From NCBI GenBank assembly GCA_020635285.1, contig JACKAB010000006.1, positions 371,501 to 435,500 of the forward strand: a stretch of DNA of 64,000 bases. Reading direction: 5' to 3'. Source of the stretch: Ignavibacteriales bacterium (GTDB lineage: Bacteria > Bacteroidota > Ignavibacteria > Ignavibacteriales > Melioribacteraceae). Below the pieces are notes generated by a model. It was not told the origin of the DNA. It searched no databases and saw only the letters and a list, made by a program, of their open reading frames with translations. The stretch's first letter is position 1, and every line of letters starts with the position of its first letter. Below are positions 57,574 to 64,000 of the stretch, piece after piece. The translations under genes were made by a program, and so were the position numbers.

Positions 57574-57906
57574 ATGTCACAACCAAAAAAAATAAAGTTA
57601 AACAAACAAGAAACTATTTTAATTGAATGGGAAAAAAGCAAAACCATTGAATATCCATTAACATTTTTAAGAGATGAATCTCCTGATGCAGGAAATAAAG
57701 GAGAAACTATTCTCTGGAAGCATTACGCTCCTCCGCCAAAAGGTCCAGATCAACCTGGTAAGTATGAGATTGCAGATATCAAAAAAGTTAGTAACTATGC
57801 AATCAGCATAACTTGGAAAGATGGGGAAAACTCTGGAATTTATTCATGGGAACTTTTAGAAAGATTTGCTGAATATCTTGAACTGAAGCAAAATTTGAAT
57901 AACTAA
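57574..57906 (+). CDS. DUF971-family protein lacking the usual CPCAxC motif
   Basis: 110 residues. The fold matches DUF971 (gamma-butyrobetaine hydroxylase N-terminal-like): ILIEWEKSKTIEYPLTFLRD, then KGPDQPGKYEIADIKKVSNY and AISITWKDGENSGIYSWELL. In many relatives the Leu-Arg is followed by a Cys-rich CPCAxC that can bind iron-sulfur or zinc; here the segment reads ESPDAGNKGET with no Cys, so metal binding is unlikely. Such proteins often sit near Mrp/ApbC, which is not seen here. Function unknown. Transcribed alone between a terminator and a convergent gene. Confidence 0.78.
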   Translation: MSQPKKIKLNKQETILIEWEKSKTIEYPLTFLRDESPDAGNKGETILWKHYAPPPKGPDQPGKYEIADIKKVSNYAISITWKDGENSGIYSWELLERFAEYLELKQNLNN

Positions 57907-57938
57907 ATTTAAGATGGCTAATTCAACTATTTAGGTTT

Positions 57939-57972
57939 AGCTCTTAGCCGAATATGTTTATTCCCTAAGAGC
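57939..57972. repeat. Stem-loop between convergent genes
   Basis: AGCTCTTAG pairs perfectly with CTAAGAGCT around a 16-base loop. It lies between the convergent DUF971 and Tll0287-like genes. No T-run follows on either strand, so it is a possible bidirectional terminator of modest strength. Confidence 0.55.
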
Positions 57973-57984
57973 TTCAAAAAAAAC

Positions 57985-58572
57985 TTACTCCAAAACTTTA
58001 GAAATTGAAATTACACCTCTTAAATCTCCAATCTTATAGCCCGTTGCTTTATCATTAGGATATTTTTCCTTTATTAACTCAGCAACAGCTGGACTAATTA
58101 TATTAGCGTCACCGTGACAATTTAAGCAAGGTGCCTCTATAAAAATTGGTTTTGCAAATCTTACAACTTCTTTCTCATTCATTTTTACTTTTTTGAGAAT
58201 TTCAGTTTCCGCTGTAAGTTTATTCTGAGAATGTAGTTCGGCAAATTTGTTAATCGCCTCTTTCTCAAATTCATCCGGAGTATCATTTACATTTCTATTT
58301 TGATAACTAACCCGTTTGACAGTAATTCCCATAACATCTGAATAAAGATTTGTAAGTGCTTGAGCTGTATCCGAGCAAACTTTTACAGCTTTCAGCGGAC
58401 CACCCTCTTTCATATTCTTTATCAAAATTCCCTTTAAGCCAGCCAAATACTCAGTTGAATAACCATTAAATTCTGCCGAGTATGCTTTTTCATCAAACTT
58501 TTCTTCTTGCTTACAAGAAACTATTAAAACTGATAGAATTATTAGTATTGAAAATAACTTTAAATATCGCAT
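57985..58572 (-). CDS. Tll0287-like (DUF3365) monoheme lipoprotein
   Basis: 195 residues. Signal peptide with lipobox LIVSC (Cys20). The body is the DUF3365/Tll0287 fold: AVKVCSDTAQALTNLYSDVM, VKRVSYQNRNVNDTPDEFEK, and a single heme motif APCLNCHGD (CxxCH) followed by GYKIGDLRGVISISKVL. Relatives are periplasmic heme sensors or redox proteins. It is the last gene of a run of small redox-related genes on the minus strand, three bases after the TlpA-like thioredoxin gene, so a shared role in periplasmic electron or thiol chemistry is likely. Confidence 0.85.
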   Translation of the reverse strand: MRYLKLFSILIILSVLIVSCKQEEKFDEKAYSAEFNGYSTEYLAGLKGILIKNMKEGGPLKAVKVCSDTAQALTNLYSDVMGITVKRVSYQNRNVNDTPDEFEKEAINKFAELHSQNKLTAETEILKKVKMNEKEVVRFAKPIFIEAPCLNCHGDANIISPAVAELIKEKYPNDKATGYKIGDLRGVISISKVLE

Positions 58573-58575
58573 AAT

Positions 58576-59208
58576 TTATTTTGCTTTTGGTAATGAAAAT
58601 TCCGGAGCCATATATTTTTTATCAGCAACATAATCTTTTGATAATGCTTTGTTTATATCACTTAAATATTGTTCTTTAGAAATAAGCCCTTGATAATAAG
58701 AAACAATATATCCTTCCTTATCAATTACAAAAGAAGTTGGTATAGATTGAATTCCGCCATATTGCTGAGCAACATTCAGATCTCCAACAAGGATTGGATA
58801 ATTAATTCCATATTCTTTAATAAAAGGAATTACGTCATTTTTTGTTGCACCGCCACGAGTAAAACCATCGAGCGAAATTCCAACTACTTCAACACCCTTC
58901 TCTTTAAGTTCTTTTTTAATTTCAATTAAATCGGGAATTCCCTTTCTACAAGGCGGGCACCAAGTTGCCCAAAAATCTAAAATTACAACTTTGCCTTTAA
59001 AATCGGAGAGATTTACTAAGTTAGATTTATCTACATTATAATTTGGAGGATATGGTCCTTCTTCTGGTCCACCATTTGTATTATTAATTATAAAAAAGAA
59101 AATTACTGCAGCAAAAAATAATCCGGTATATAAGTAACTTCTATGTTTTTGATTTTTCAAATCGAACTTTTTATTTGGTTCGTTCTGCTGTTTATTTTTA
59201 TCACTCAT
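58576..59208 (-). CDS. TlpA/ResA-like membrane-anchored thioredoxin
   Basis: 210 residues. A basic N-terminus is followed by a membrane anchor (SYLYTGLFFAAVIFFFIINN), then a periplasmic thioredoxin domain with VILDFWATWCPPCRKGIPDL (active-site CPPC), GVEVVGISLDGF and the cis-Pro strand SIPTSFVIDKEG. ResA/TlpA proteins reduce apocytochrome cysteines or keep periplasmic thiols reduced; the CxxCH protein encoded next door fits a cytochrome-maturation role. It lies 26 bases downstream of the DUF1858 gene. Confidence 0.9.
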   Translation of the reverse strand: MSDKNKQQNEPNKKFDLKNQKHRSYLYTGLFFAAVIFFFIINNTNGGPEEGPYPPNYNVDKSNLVNLSDFKGKVVILDFWATWCPPCRKGIPDLIEIKKELKEKGVEVVGISLDGFTRGGATKNDVIPFIKEYGINYPILVGDLNVAQQYGGIQSIPTSFVIDKEGYIVSYYQGLISKEQYLSDINKALSKDYVADKKYMAPEFSLPKAK

Positions 59209-59234
59209 TAAATACTCCTTAATATTAATTTCCT

Positions 59235-59438
59235 TTATTTCGAAGAAAGATTGTTCAAATCAGTTACAAATTTAATAATTTCTTTATCACTAAACCCTTT
59301 TTCTTTAGCAGCCTGTCCTAATGATCCCCAAATTGGTTCTCCGCATCTAAGGCACCTAATTCCTTTTTCCATAAGATAAACTACTGCTTCAGGAATTAGT
59401 TTCACTAAATCTTCAATCTCAATTTCTTTAGTTATCAT
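59235..59438 (-). CDS. DUF1858-domain protein with a CxxC pair
   Basis: 67 residues from the ATG at 59438 (MITKEIEIEDLVKLIPEAVV); a longer reading to 59486 would overlap the previous gene far more. It is the DUF1858 helical fold with LMEKGIRCLRCGEPIWGSLG, whose two Cys residues are the conserved feature. DUF1858 proteins are often linked to iron-sulfur or hybrid-cluster proteins. The ATG lies inside the last codons of the DUF6132 gene (11-base overlap), so they are translationally coupled. Confidence 0.8.
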   Translation of the reverse strand: MITKEIEIEDLVKLIPEAVVYLMEKGIRCLRCGEPIWGSLGQAAKEKGFSDKEIIKFVTDLNNLSSK

Positions 59439-59628
59439 TTTCCGGTTTCGCTTTTTTCTTTGAGGGAATTGCAAATAAAACGCCAACTACAGCACCATAA
59501 ACTGTTGAAATATATGGATTGCTGGTAATTGGACAAGTGCCCGAATTACATCCTATAAAATAATAATAGGCATACCCAACTATTGCGCCGCCTAAAACCG
59601 GTAAAATTCTTTTTAAAGTTATATGCAT
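59428..59628 (-). CDS. DUF6132-family small membrane protein
   Basis: 66 residues from the ATG at 59628 (MHITLKRILPVLGGAIVGYA), preferred over a start at 59670 that adds a polar tail before the helix. Two membrane segments flank the strongly conserved FIGCNSGTCPITSNPYISTV, the family hallmark, then end KKKAKPENDN. The Cys pair facing the membrane boundary suggests redox or sulfur chemistry; relatives occur near rhodanese and YeeE/YedE genes. First gene of the small redox operon. Function unknown. Confidence 0.8.
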   Translation of the reverse strand: MHITLKRILPVLGGAIVGYAYYYFIGCNSGTCPITSNPYISTVYGAVVGVLFAIPSKKKAKPENDN

Positions 59629-59727
59629 TTTTTTTCTTATATATTTGTTATAATTTGATGCTAAATACAAAAATAAGATTCTAAAATTTACAAAAAATAA
59701 TTGCGCTTTTTTACCATTTTTGAAACG

Positions 59728-62337
59728 ATGAAAAAATACTTTACAATTTATATCATACTTAGTTCCCTTTTTGCTTTGTTTTTAATTCTTATTTTGAACA
59801 AATATGAAAATGGTAATTCTATAAATAGAATTAAAGGTGAAAAAGAATCCAAGTTTTTTCCAGCTGAATATGAAATGATTAAGAGAACCTTTCCTTTTTA
59901 TGATTATAATCCAAACACCTACAAAGAAGCAATTAATGAAGTAAAACTCTTAAAGCAAACTCAAAAATTACATAAAGGAAATAATGAAAATTTACATTGG
60001 GAATTTGTTGGTCCAACCAACATTGGCGGAAGAGTAGTTGATATTGAATTTAATCCAAAAGAACCAAATATAGTTTATGCAGCCGCTGCTACCGGAGGCG
60101 TTTTTAAATCAATTGATACGGGATTAAACTGGTTTCCTATTTTTGATGACCAGCCAAATTTATCAATTGGCGATATTGGAATTGACCCAAATAATCCAAA
60201 TATTATTTATGTAGGAACGGGAGAGGCAAACGGCGGACATAATAATTTTCCTGGAGTTGGTATTTTTAAATCTGTTAATGCCGGAGAAACTTGGAATTTT
60301 ATCGGGCTTGATTCAACAGTTTCGATAGGAAGAATAATTGTTGACCCTAAAAACTCTCAAAAAATTTACGTTGCAGCAGTTGGGTCATACTTTAAACCAA
60401 ATCCACAACGTGGAGTGTATATTAGTGAGAACGGTGGGAATACTTGGAATAAATCTCTTTTTATTTCTGATTCAACCGGTTCAATAGATCTAGCAATTAA
60501 CCCAATTAACACAAACGAAATATACGCGGCAATGTGGGAAAGAGTTCGCAGACCAGTTCTAAAAAGTGAAACTCGGTTAAATGGAAAATCCAGCGGAATT
60601 TATAAATCAATTAATGGCGGAATTAGTTGGAGTGAATTAACTGAAGTAAATGGATTGCCAAATAGCTCAATAGCATCTGTTGGCAGAATAGGCTTAAGTA
60701 TTTCTAATTCAAATCCATCTTCAATTTATGCAGTTTACACAGATGGCCAAATGATAACCGGACTTTATAAATCATCAGACAGCGGTCTAAACTGGAGTTT
60801 AGTAAATAACGATTTTACCGGCAGCGGAAATTTTAGCTGGTACTTTGGACAAATTAGAGTTCATCCAATAAATCCGGAAACAATTTTTGTTTTGGATGTT
60901 TCATTACTTAAATCATCTACAAGCGGCGCAACTTGGGATTTTAGTTATGGATATAACGAAGATAACTCTTTACATGTTGATCATCACGCATTAGCTTTTC
61001 ATCCGGAGAATCCAAATTATATTATTAGCGGAAATGATGGAGGAATTAATATTTCTCAAGACGGAGGAATCACTTGGTCAAATCCTGCTAGTTTGCCCAT
61101 CACACAATTTTATGAAATTGGTTTGGATGAAAATAATCCGCAAAGATTTTATGGAGGAACCCAAGATAATAATGTTATAAAAACCCTAACCGGAAGTGAA
61201 AATGATTGGACCTCTATTTACGGCGGAGATGGTTTTTATGTAATTGTTGATCCAAGCGATACAAATGTTATTTATGCAGAATCTCAGTTTGGAAATTTAG
61301 GGAAAAGTACAAATGGCGGAAAAACTTTTTTAGGCGCCTTAAATGGAATAAATCAAAATGAACCGACTAACTGGTCAACGCCCGTAGTTATTGATCCAAA
61401 TGATTCAAAAGTTCTTTATTATGGAACTCACACTTTATATAGAACTATAAATTCTGCCGGTTTGTGGACTGCTGTTAGTCCAAAATTAACCAATTATAAT
61501 GTGGATAAAAGAATAGGAACCATCAGCACAATTGCGATTGCTCAAACAAATTCAGAAGTAATTTATGTTGGAACAGACGATGGTAATGTTTGGGTAACAA
61601 AAGATTATGGAGTAAATTGGAAAAATATTTCTTCCACATTACCATTAAGGTGGGTAACCAGGTTAACGGTTGATCCCAAAAATGAAAATATTGTTTACGT
61701 AACATTTTCCGGTTTACGATGGGCGGAATCGGAAGCGCATGTTTTTAGAAGTGATAATATGGGGAATAGTTGGAATGCAATTACAAACGGATTACCGGAG
61801 GCTCCCGTAAATGCTTTTGCAATTGATAATAATAACAGCGACATACTTTATCTTGGGAATGACGTGGGTGCTTTTGTAAGCAAAGATGCTGGAAATAATT
61901 GGGAAATCTTAGGCGATAATTTGCCAATTGTTGTAGTGAACGATATGAAAATTCATTCCACAGAAAATTATTTGGCAATTGGAACTCATGGAAGAGGAAT
62001 GTATAAAATGAATTTAGAGCCATTAACAAATAATAAAAAAGTAAAAAAAAATCTGCCCGAAACATTTAGCTTATCTCAAAATTATCCTAATCCGTTTAAT
62101 CCAACTACGGTAATAGAATATTCTGTTCCGCACACAATTAATGATAATTTTTCATCATTAAAATTAATTATTTATGATGTACTTGGAAATGAAATAAAAA
62201 CACTCATAAACAAAAAACAAAAACCCGGCAATTATAAAGTAACTTTTGATGCAGCCAAATTAAGTTCCGGAATTTATTATTATAATCTAAGCTCCGAATC
62301 ATTTTCAATTACAAAAAAAATGGTTCTACTAAAATAG
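59728..62337 (+). CDS. Secreted BNR/sortilin-repeat protein with T9SS sorting domain
   Basis: 869 residues from the ATG at 59728 (a TTG at 59701 adds nine unlikely residues). Signal-anchor MKKYFTIYIILSSLFALFLI. The body is a beta-propeller array of BNR/VPS10-like blades, each with an Asp-box-like SxDxGxxW (TGGVFKSIDTGLNWFPIF, IFKSVNAGETWNF, YKSINGGISWSEL and more). The C-terminal 85 residues start SLSQNYPNPFNPTTVIEYSV and contain IYDVLGNEIKTLI and SSGIYYYNLSS, a type A Por-secretion sorting domain that directs export and surface attachment. It probably binds or cleaves glycans or acts as an adhesin. Confidence 0.92.
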   Translation: MKKYFTIYIILSSLFALFLILILNKYENGNSINRIKGEKESKFFPAEYEMIKRTFPFYDYNPNTYKEAINEVKLLKQTQKLHKGNNENLHWEFVGPTNIGGRVVDIEFNPKEPNIVYAAAATGGVFKSIDTGLNWFPIFDDQPNLSIGDIGIDPNNPNIIYVGTGEANGGHNNFPGVGIFKSVNAGETWNFIGLDSTVSIGRIIVDPKNSQKIYVAAVGSYFKPNPQRGVYISENGGNTWNKSLFISDSTGSIDLAINPINTNEIYAAMWERVRRPVLKSETRLNGKSSGIYKSINGGISWSELTEVNGLPNSSIASVGRIGLSISNSNPSSIYAVYTDGQMITGLYKSSDSGLNWSLVNNDFTGSGNFSWYFGQIRVHPINPETIFVLDVSLLKSSTSGATWDFSYGYNEDNSLHVDHHALAFHPENPNYIISGNDGGINISQDGGITWSNPASLPITQFYEIGLDENNPQRFYGGTQDNNVIKTLTGSENDWTSIYGGDGFYVIVDPSDTNVIYAESQFGNLGKSTNGGKTFLGALNGINQNEPTNWSTPVVIDPNDSKVLYYGTHTLYRTINSAGLWTAVSPKLTNYNVDKRIGTISTIAIAQTNSEVIYVGTDDGNVWVTKDYGVNWKNISSTLPLRWVTRLTVDPKNENIVYVTFSGLRWAESEAHVFRSDNMGNSWNAITNGLPEAPVNAFAIDNNNSDILYLGNDVGAFVSKDAGNNWEILGDNLPIVVVNDMKIHSTENYLAIGTHGRGMYKMNLEPLTNNKKVKKNLPETFSLSQNYPNPFNPTTVIEYSVPHTINDNFSSLKLIIYDVLGNEIKTLINKKQKPGNYKVTFDAAKLSSGIYYYNLSSESFSITKKMVLLK

Positions 62338-62449
62338 TTTTGTAACTGTAAATTTCTTTTAAAATGCCTGGCAATTATAAAAGTATGGTTTAAATTATGA
62401 AGTATTTTTTTCTTAACTTGAAAAATTATTTATTTAATCTTGTGTAAAA

Positions 62450-63421
62450 ATGCTCGGAATAATTAGAAAATATTTAGTTTTCATTTTTATTATATTATTT
62501 ATTAATTCATGCAATGCCCCGCGTAATAATCCTTTAGATCCAAACAGTACGTTAAGTAAAATAAGCACTTTAGAAGGAACAATAAAAACTATAAGCGTTC
62601 CTCAATTGCCAATTGAAAACGCTAAAATATTTTGGCAAAATGAAGGGATAATTTCTTTCACTGATGGAAATGGATTTTTAGAATTGAAAATATTGAACCA
62701 AAAGATGGCTGGATTTTTATCGAGAAAGATAATTTTTCAACTGATTCCTTTTTATAACTTTTGAAAATCAGAAGAAAATTTCACTAACCATTTTTCTAAA
62801 CTCAATTCCTAAAATTAGTGATTTACAATTTTACAGTATTACAAAAAATAAATTCCCAAACACACACAGTTATAATTTAGAAATTAAATCAAAAATTACA
62901 GATGACGAAAATGATATTGACTCTGTGTTTATTGAGCTTCCGGAACTAAACGCAAAGAAACAACTTCTATATAATGCTTCCACAAAGTACTACGAAAATT
63001 CAATTTCTCTTGAAGATCTTAAAATAACTTCAATTGATATAATAATTGGGAAGGAATTCATTATTAATGTTTTTGATTCGGATAGGAAAAAATTTCTAGC
63101 TGGTAAAGCAAATATTAAAAAAGGATTATTAAAGAAGAAATCTTAACAAAGGCCCCATCTGGAAAAGATACAGTTTTTACTAGCAATCCATTGTTAGAAT
63201 GGTTTAGGTTTAAACCCGGATTTCAATTTAGATATTTAGTGCAGATTTATACGGACGAAGTTCCAGCAATTTTAGTTTGGCAAAAAGAAATTATATCCAG
63301 CGAAATACAATATTTAACTGATGTAAATCTATCTTCTGGAGATTATTTTTGGGTAATTTGGGCAATTGACGAATTTGAAAATAGAACTCAATCAAAACCA
63401 GCAAGCTTTATTATACCTTAA
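62450..63421 (+). pseudogene. Lipoprotein of unknown function (frameshifted)
   Basis: About 324 residues when joined. Signal peptide with lipobox INSC (Cys21), then NAPRNNPLDPNS, a start often seen in Ignavibacteria lipoproteins. A carboxypeptidase-regulatory-like segment (LEGTIKTISVPQLPIENAKI) is followed in other frames by ISLTIFLNSIPKISDLQFYS, IELPELNAKKQLLYNAS and the unbroken tail WFRFKPGFQFRYLVQIYTDE, a fibronectin-like strand pattern. Breaks at about 62670, 62755, 62850 and 63120. It lies between the T9SS cargo gene and a GAF-domain gene. Confidence 0.6.
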
Positions 63422-63427
63422 GTTTAT

Positions 63428-64000
63428 ATGAAACAAACATCACTAAATATTAGCGAGCTTAAAAATCTTAGTAAAGAACAATACGAAGCTTTGTATCTGC
63501 TTAGTCAAACTCTTAACTCAACTTCGCAAAAAGAAACTTTAATTGAGAAAGTTGTTGATATTTTAATTGAAGTTACAAATGCCGAGCGTGGTTTGTTTGC
63601 AAAGTATGATAGCAAAACTTTTCAGTTTTCACTTTTATCTGCGCGGACTTTTAAGAAAGAAAAAATTTCCGATTTATCAACTTTTTCATCTCAAGTACTG
63701 CAGCAAGTTGTAAATCAAAATAAACCTATTCTTTATCATGATGCCCAAACAAATCCAAAACTAAATCAGTTTGAAAGCGTTCAACTTCATAAAATAAAAT
63801 CAATGTTAGGCGTACCAATTAAAAAAGATGAAATTATTTGGGGCGTAATTTTAGTTGATAGTCAAACCGACCGAAAAGAATTTACCGATAAAAATTTATT
63901 GTTCCTTCAATTTTTTTCAAACTTAGTTTCTATTTCATTAGAGAAAATTTTTGAAATTGAAAACTTGTTTGATGAAAATCTGCGATTAAAAAACGAACTT
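63428..64000 (+). CDS. GAF-domain protein (N-terminal part, runs off the window)
   Basis: 191 codons of an open frame starting at ATG 63428 (MKQTSLNISELKNLSKEQYE). A short helix is followed by a GAF domain: KETLIEKVVDILIEVTNAER, LFAKYDSKTFQFSLLSARTF, NKPILYHDAQTNPKLN, SMLGVPIKKDEIIWGVILVD, then a coiled linker ending NLFDENLRLKNEL at the edge. That linker commonly leads into a sigma-54 AAA+ domain or a kinase/cyclase output. The output domain is outside the window, so the class is open. Confidence 0.8.
   Translation, partial: MKQTSLNISELKNLSKEQYEALYLLSQTLNSTSQKETLIEKVVDILIEVTNAERGLFAKYDSKTFQFSLLSARTFKKEKISDLSTFSSQVLQQVVNQNKPILYHDAQTNPKLNQFESVQLHKIKSMLGVPIKKDEIIWGVILVDSQTDRKEFTDKNLLFLQFFSNLVSISLEKIFEIENLFDENLRLKNEL

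Noticed and set aside
1..64000. tRNA, rRNA, CRISPR arrays, insertion sequences
   Set aside because: Looked for tRNA T-loop words, spaced direct repeats and transposase motifs; none found by eye.

Overview
Organism. The window is AT-rich bacterial DNA, most likely from the Ignavibacteria (Chlorobi/Bacteroidota side). The clues are a Por-type (T9SS) sorting tail with the NYPNPFNPTT signature on the BNR-repeat protein (59728-62337), a DUF4159/DUF4175 pair, type IV pilins with a conserved MGQQQL start, and a full flagellar/chemotaxis system, which most Bacteroidota lack. This is inference from family knowledge; no rRNA or other decisive marker is present.

Sequence quality. Many genes are broken by single-base indels at A/T (sometimes G) runs, including the essential aspS, pilB, pilT and the secretin. 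The breaks are densest at 12.4-18.0, 23.0-23.5, 40.9-41.8 and 43.8-46.3 kb. Conserved motifs reappear when frames are joined, so I read most breaks as consensus errors and give reconstructed gene limits.

Layout. (1) 1-5.2 kb, minus: chemotaxis operon (HEAT protein-cheR-cheY-cheY) behind a sigma-28 promoter, then a sigma-54 activator and a soluble histidine kinase. (2) 5.3-8.8 kb, minus: flgM, a small coiled-coil protein, fliD, fliS and fliC. fliC has a sigma-28 promoter and a leader resembling a CsrA-controlled flagellin leader. (3) 8.9-19.1 kb, minus: a nine-gene sugar-transfer operon (DegT aminotransferase, ATP-grasp, methyltransferase, several glycosyltransferases), a candidate flagellin or surface glycan locus. 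(4) 19.3-30.5 kb: a TPR/coiled-coil membrane protein, an ArsC-like protein, a triple-PLAT sphingomyelinase D-like enzyme, and a signalling cluster (sigma-54 activator, hybrid kinase, REC-DHp protein, large hybrid kinase). (5) 30.6-39.9 kb, minus: a compact type IV pilus operon (two pilins, pilC, pilB, pilT, PilM/N-like and PilO/P-like fusions, secretin). (6) 40.2-47.9 kb: aspS, an Ig-like lipoprotein, DUF4159 and DUF4175 proteins. (7) 48-64 kb: recQ, two tandem acyl-CoA synthetases, pepT, pyrimidine-nucleoside phosphorylase, an SPFH protein, a DUF971 protein, a small redox cluster, a T9SS cargo protein, a lipoprotein and a truncated GAF protein.

How it fits together. Regions 1-3 form a motility unit: signalling output (CheY/CheR), late flagellar genes under FliA/FlgM, and probably the glycan genes that decorate flagellin. 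Region 5 is a second surface-appendage machine whose two pilin genes share promoter architecture: an upstream TGTGA-type palindrome and a -24/-12-like element. The most novel-looking items are the pilus with non-canonical pilins, the PLAT-SMaseD protein, the CsrA-like flagellin leader and the glycan operon hidden by frameshifts. No tRNA, rRNA, CRISPR array or insertion sequence was seen.
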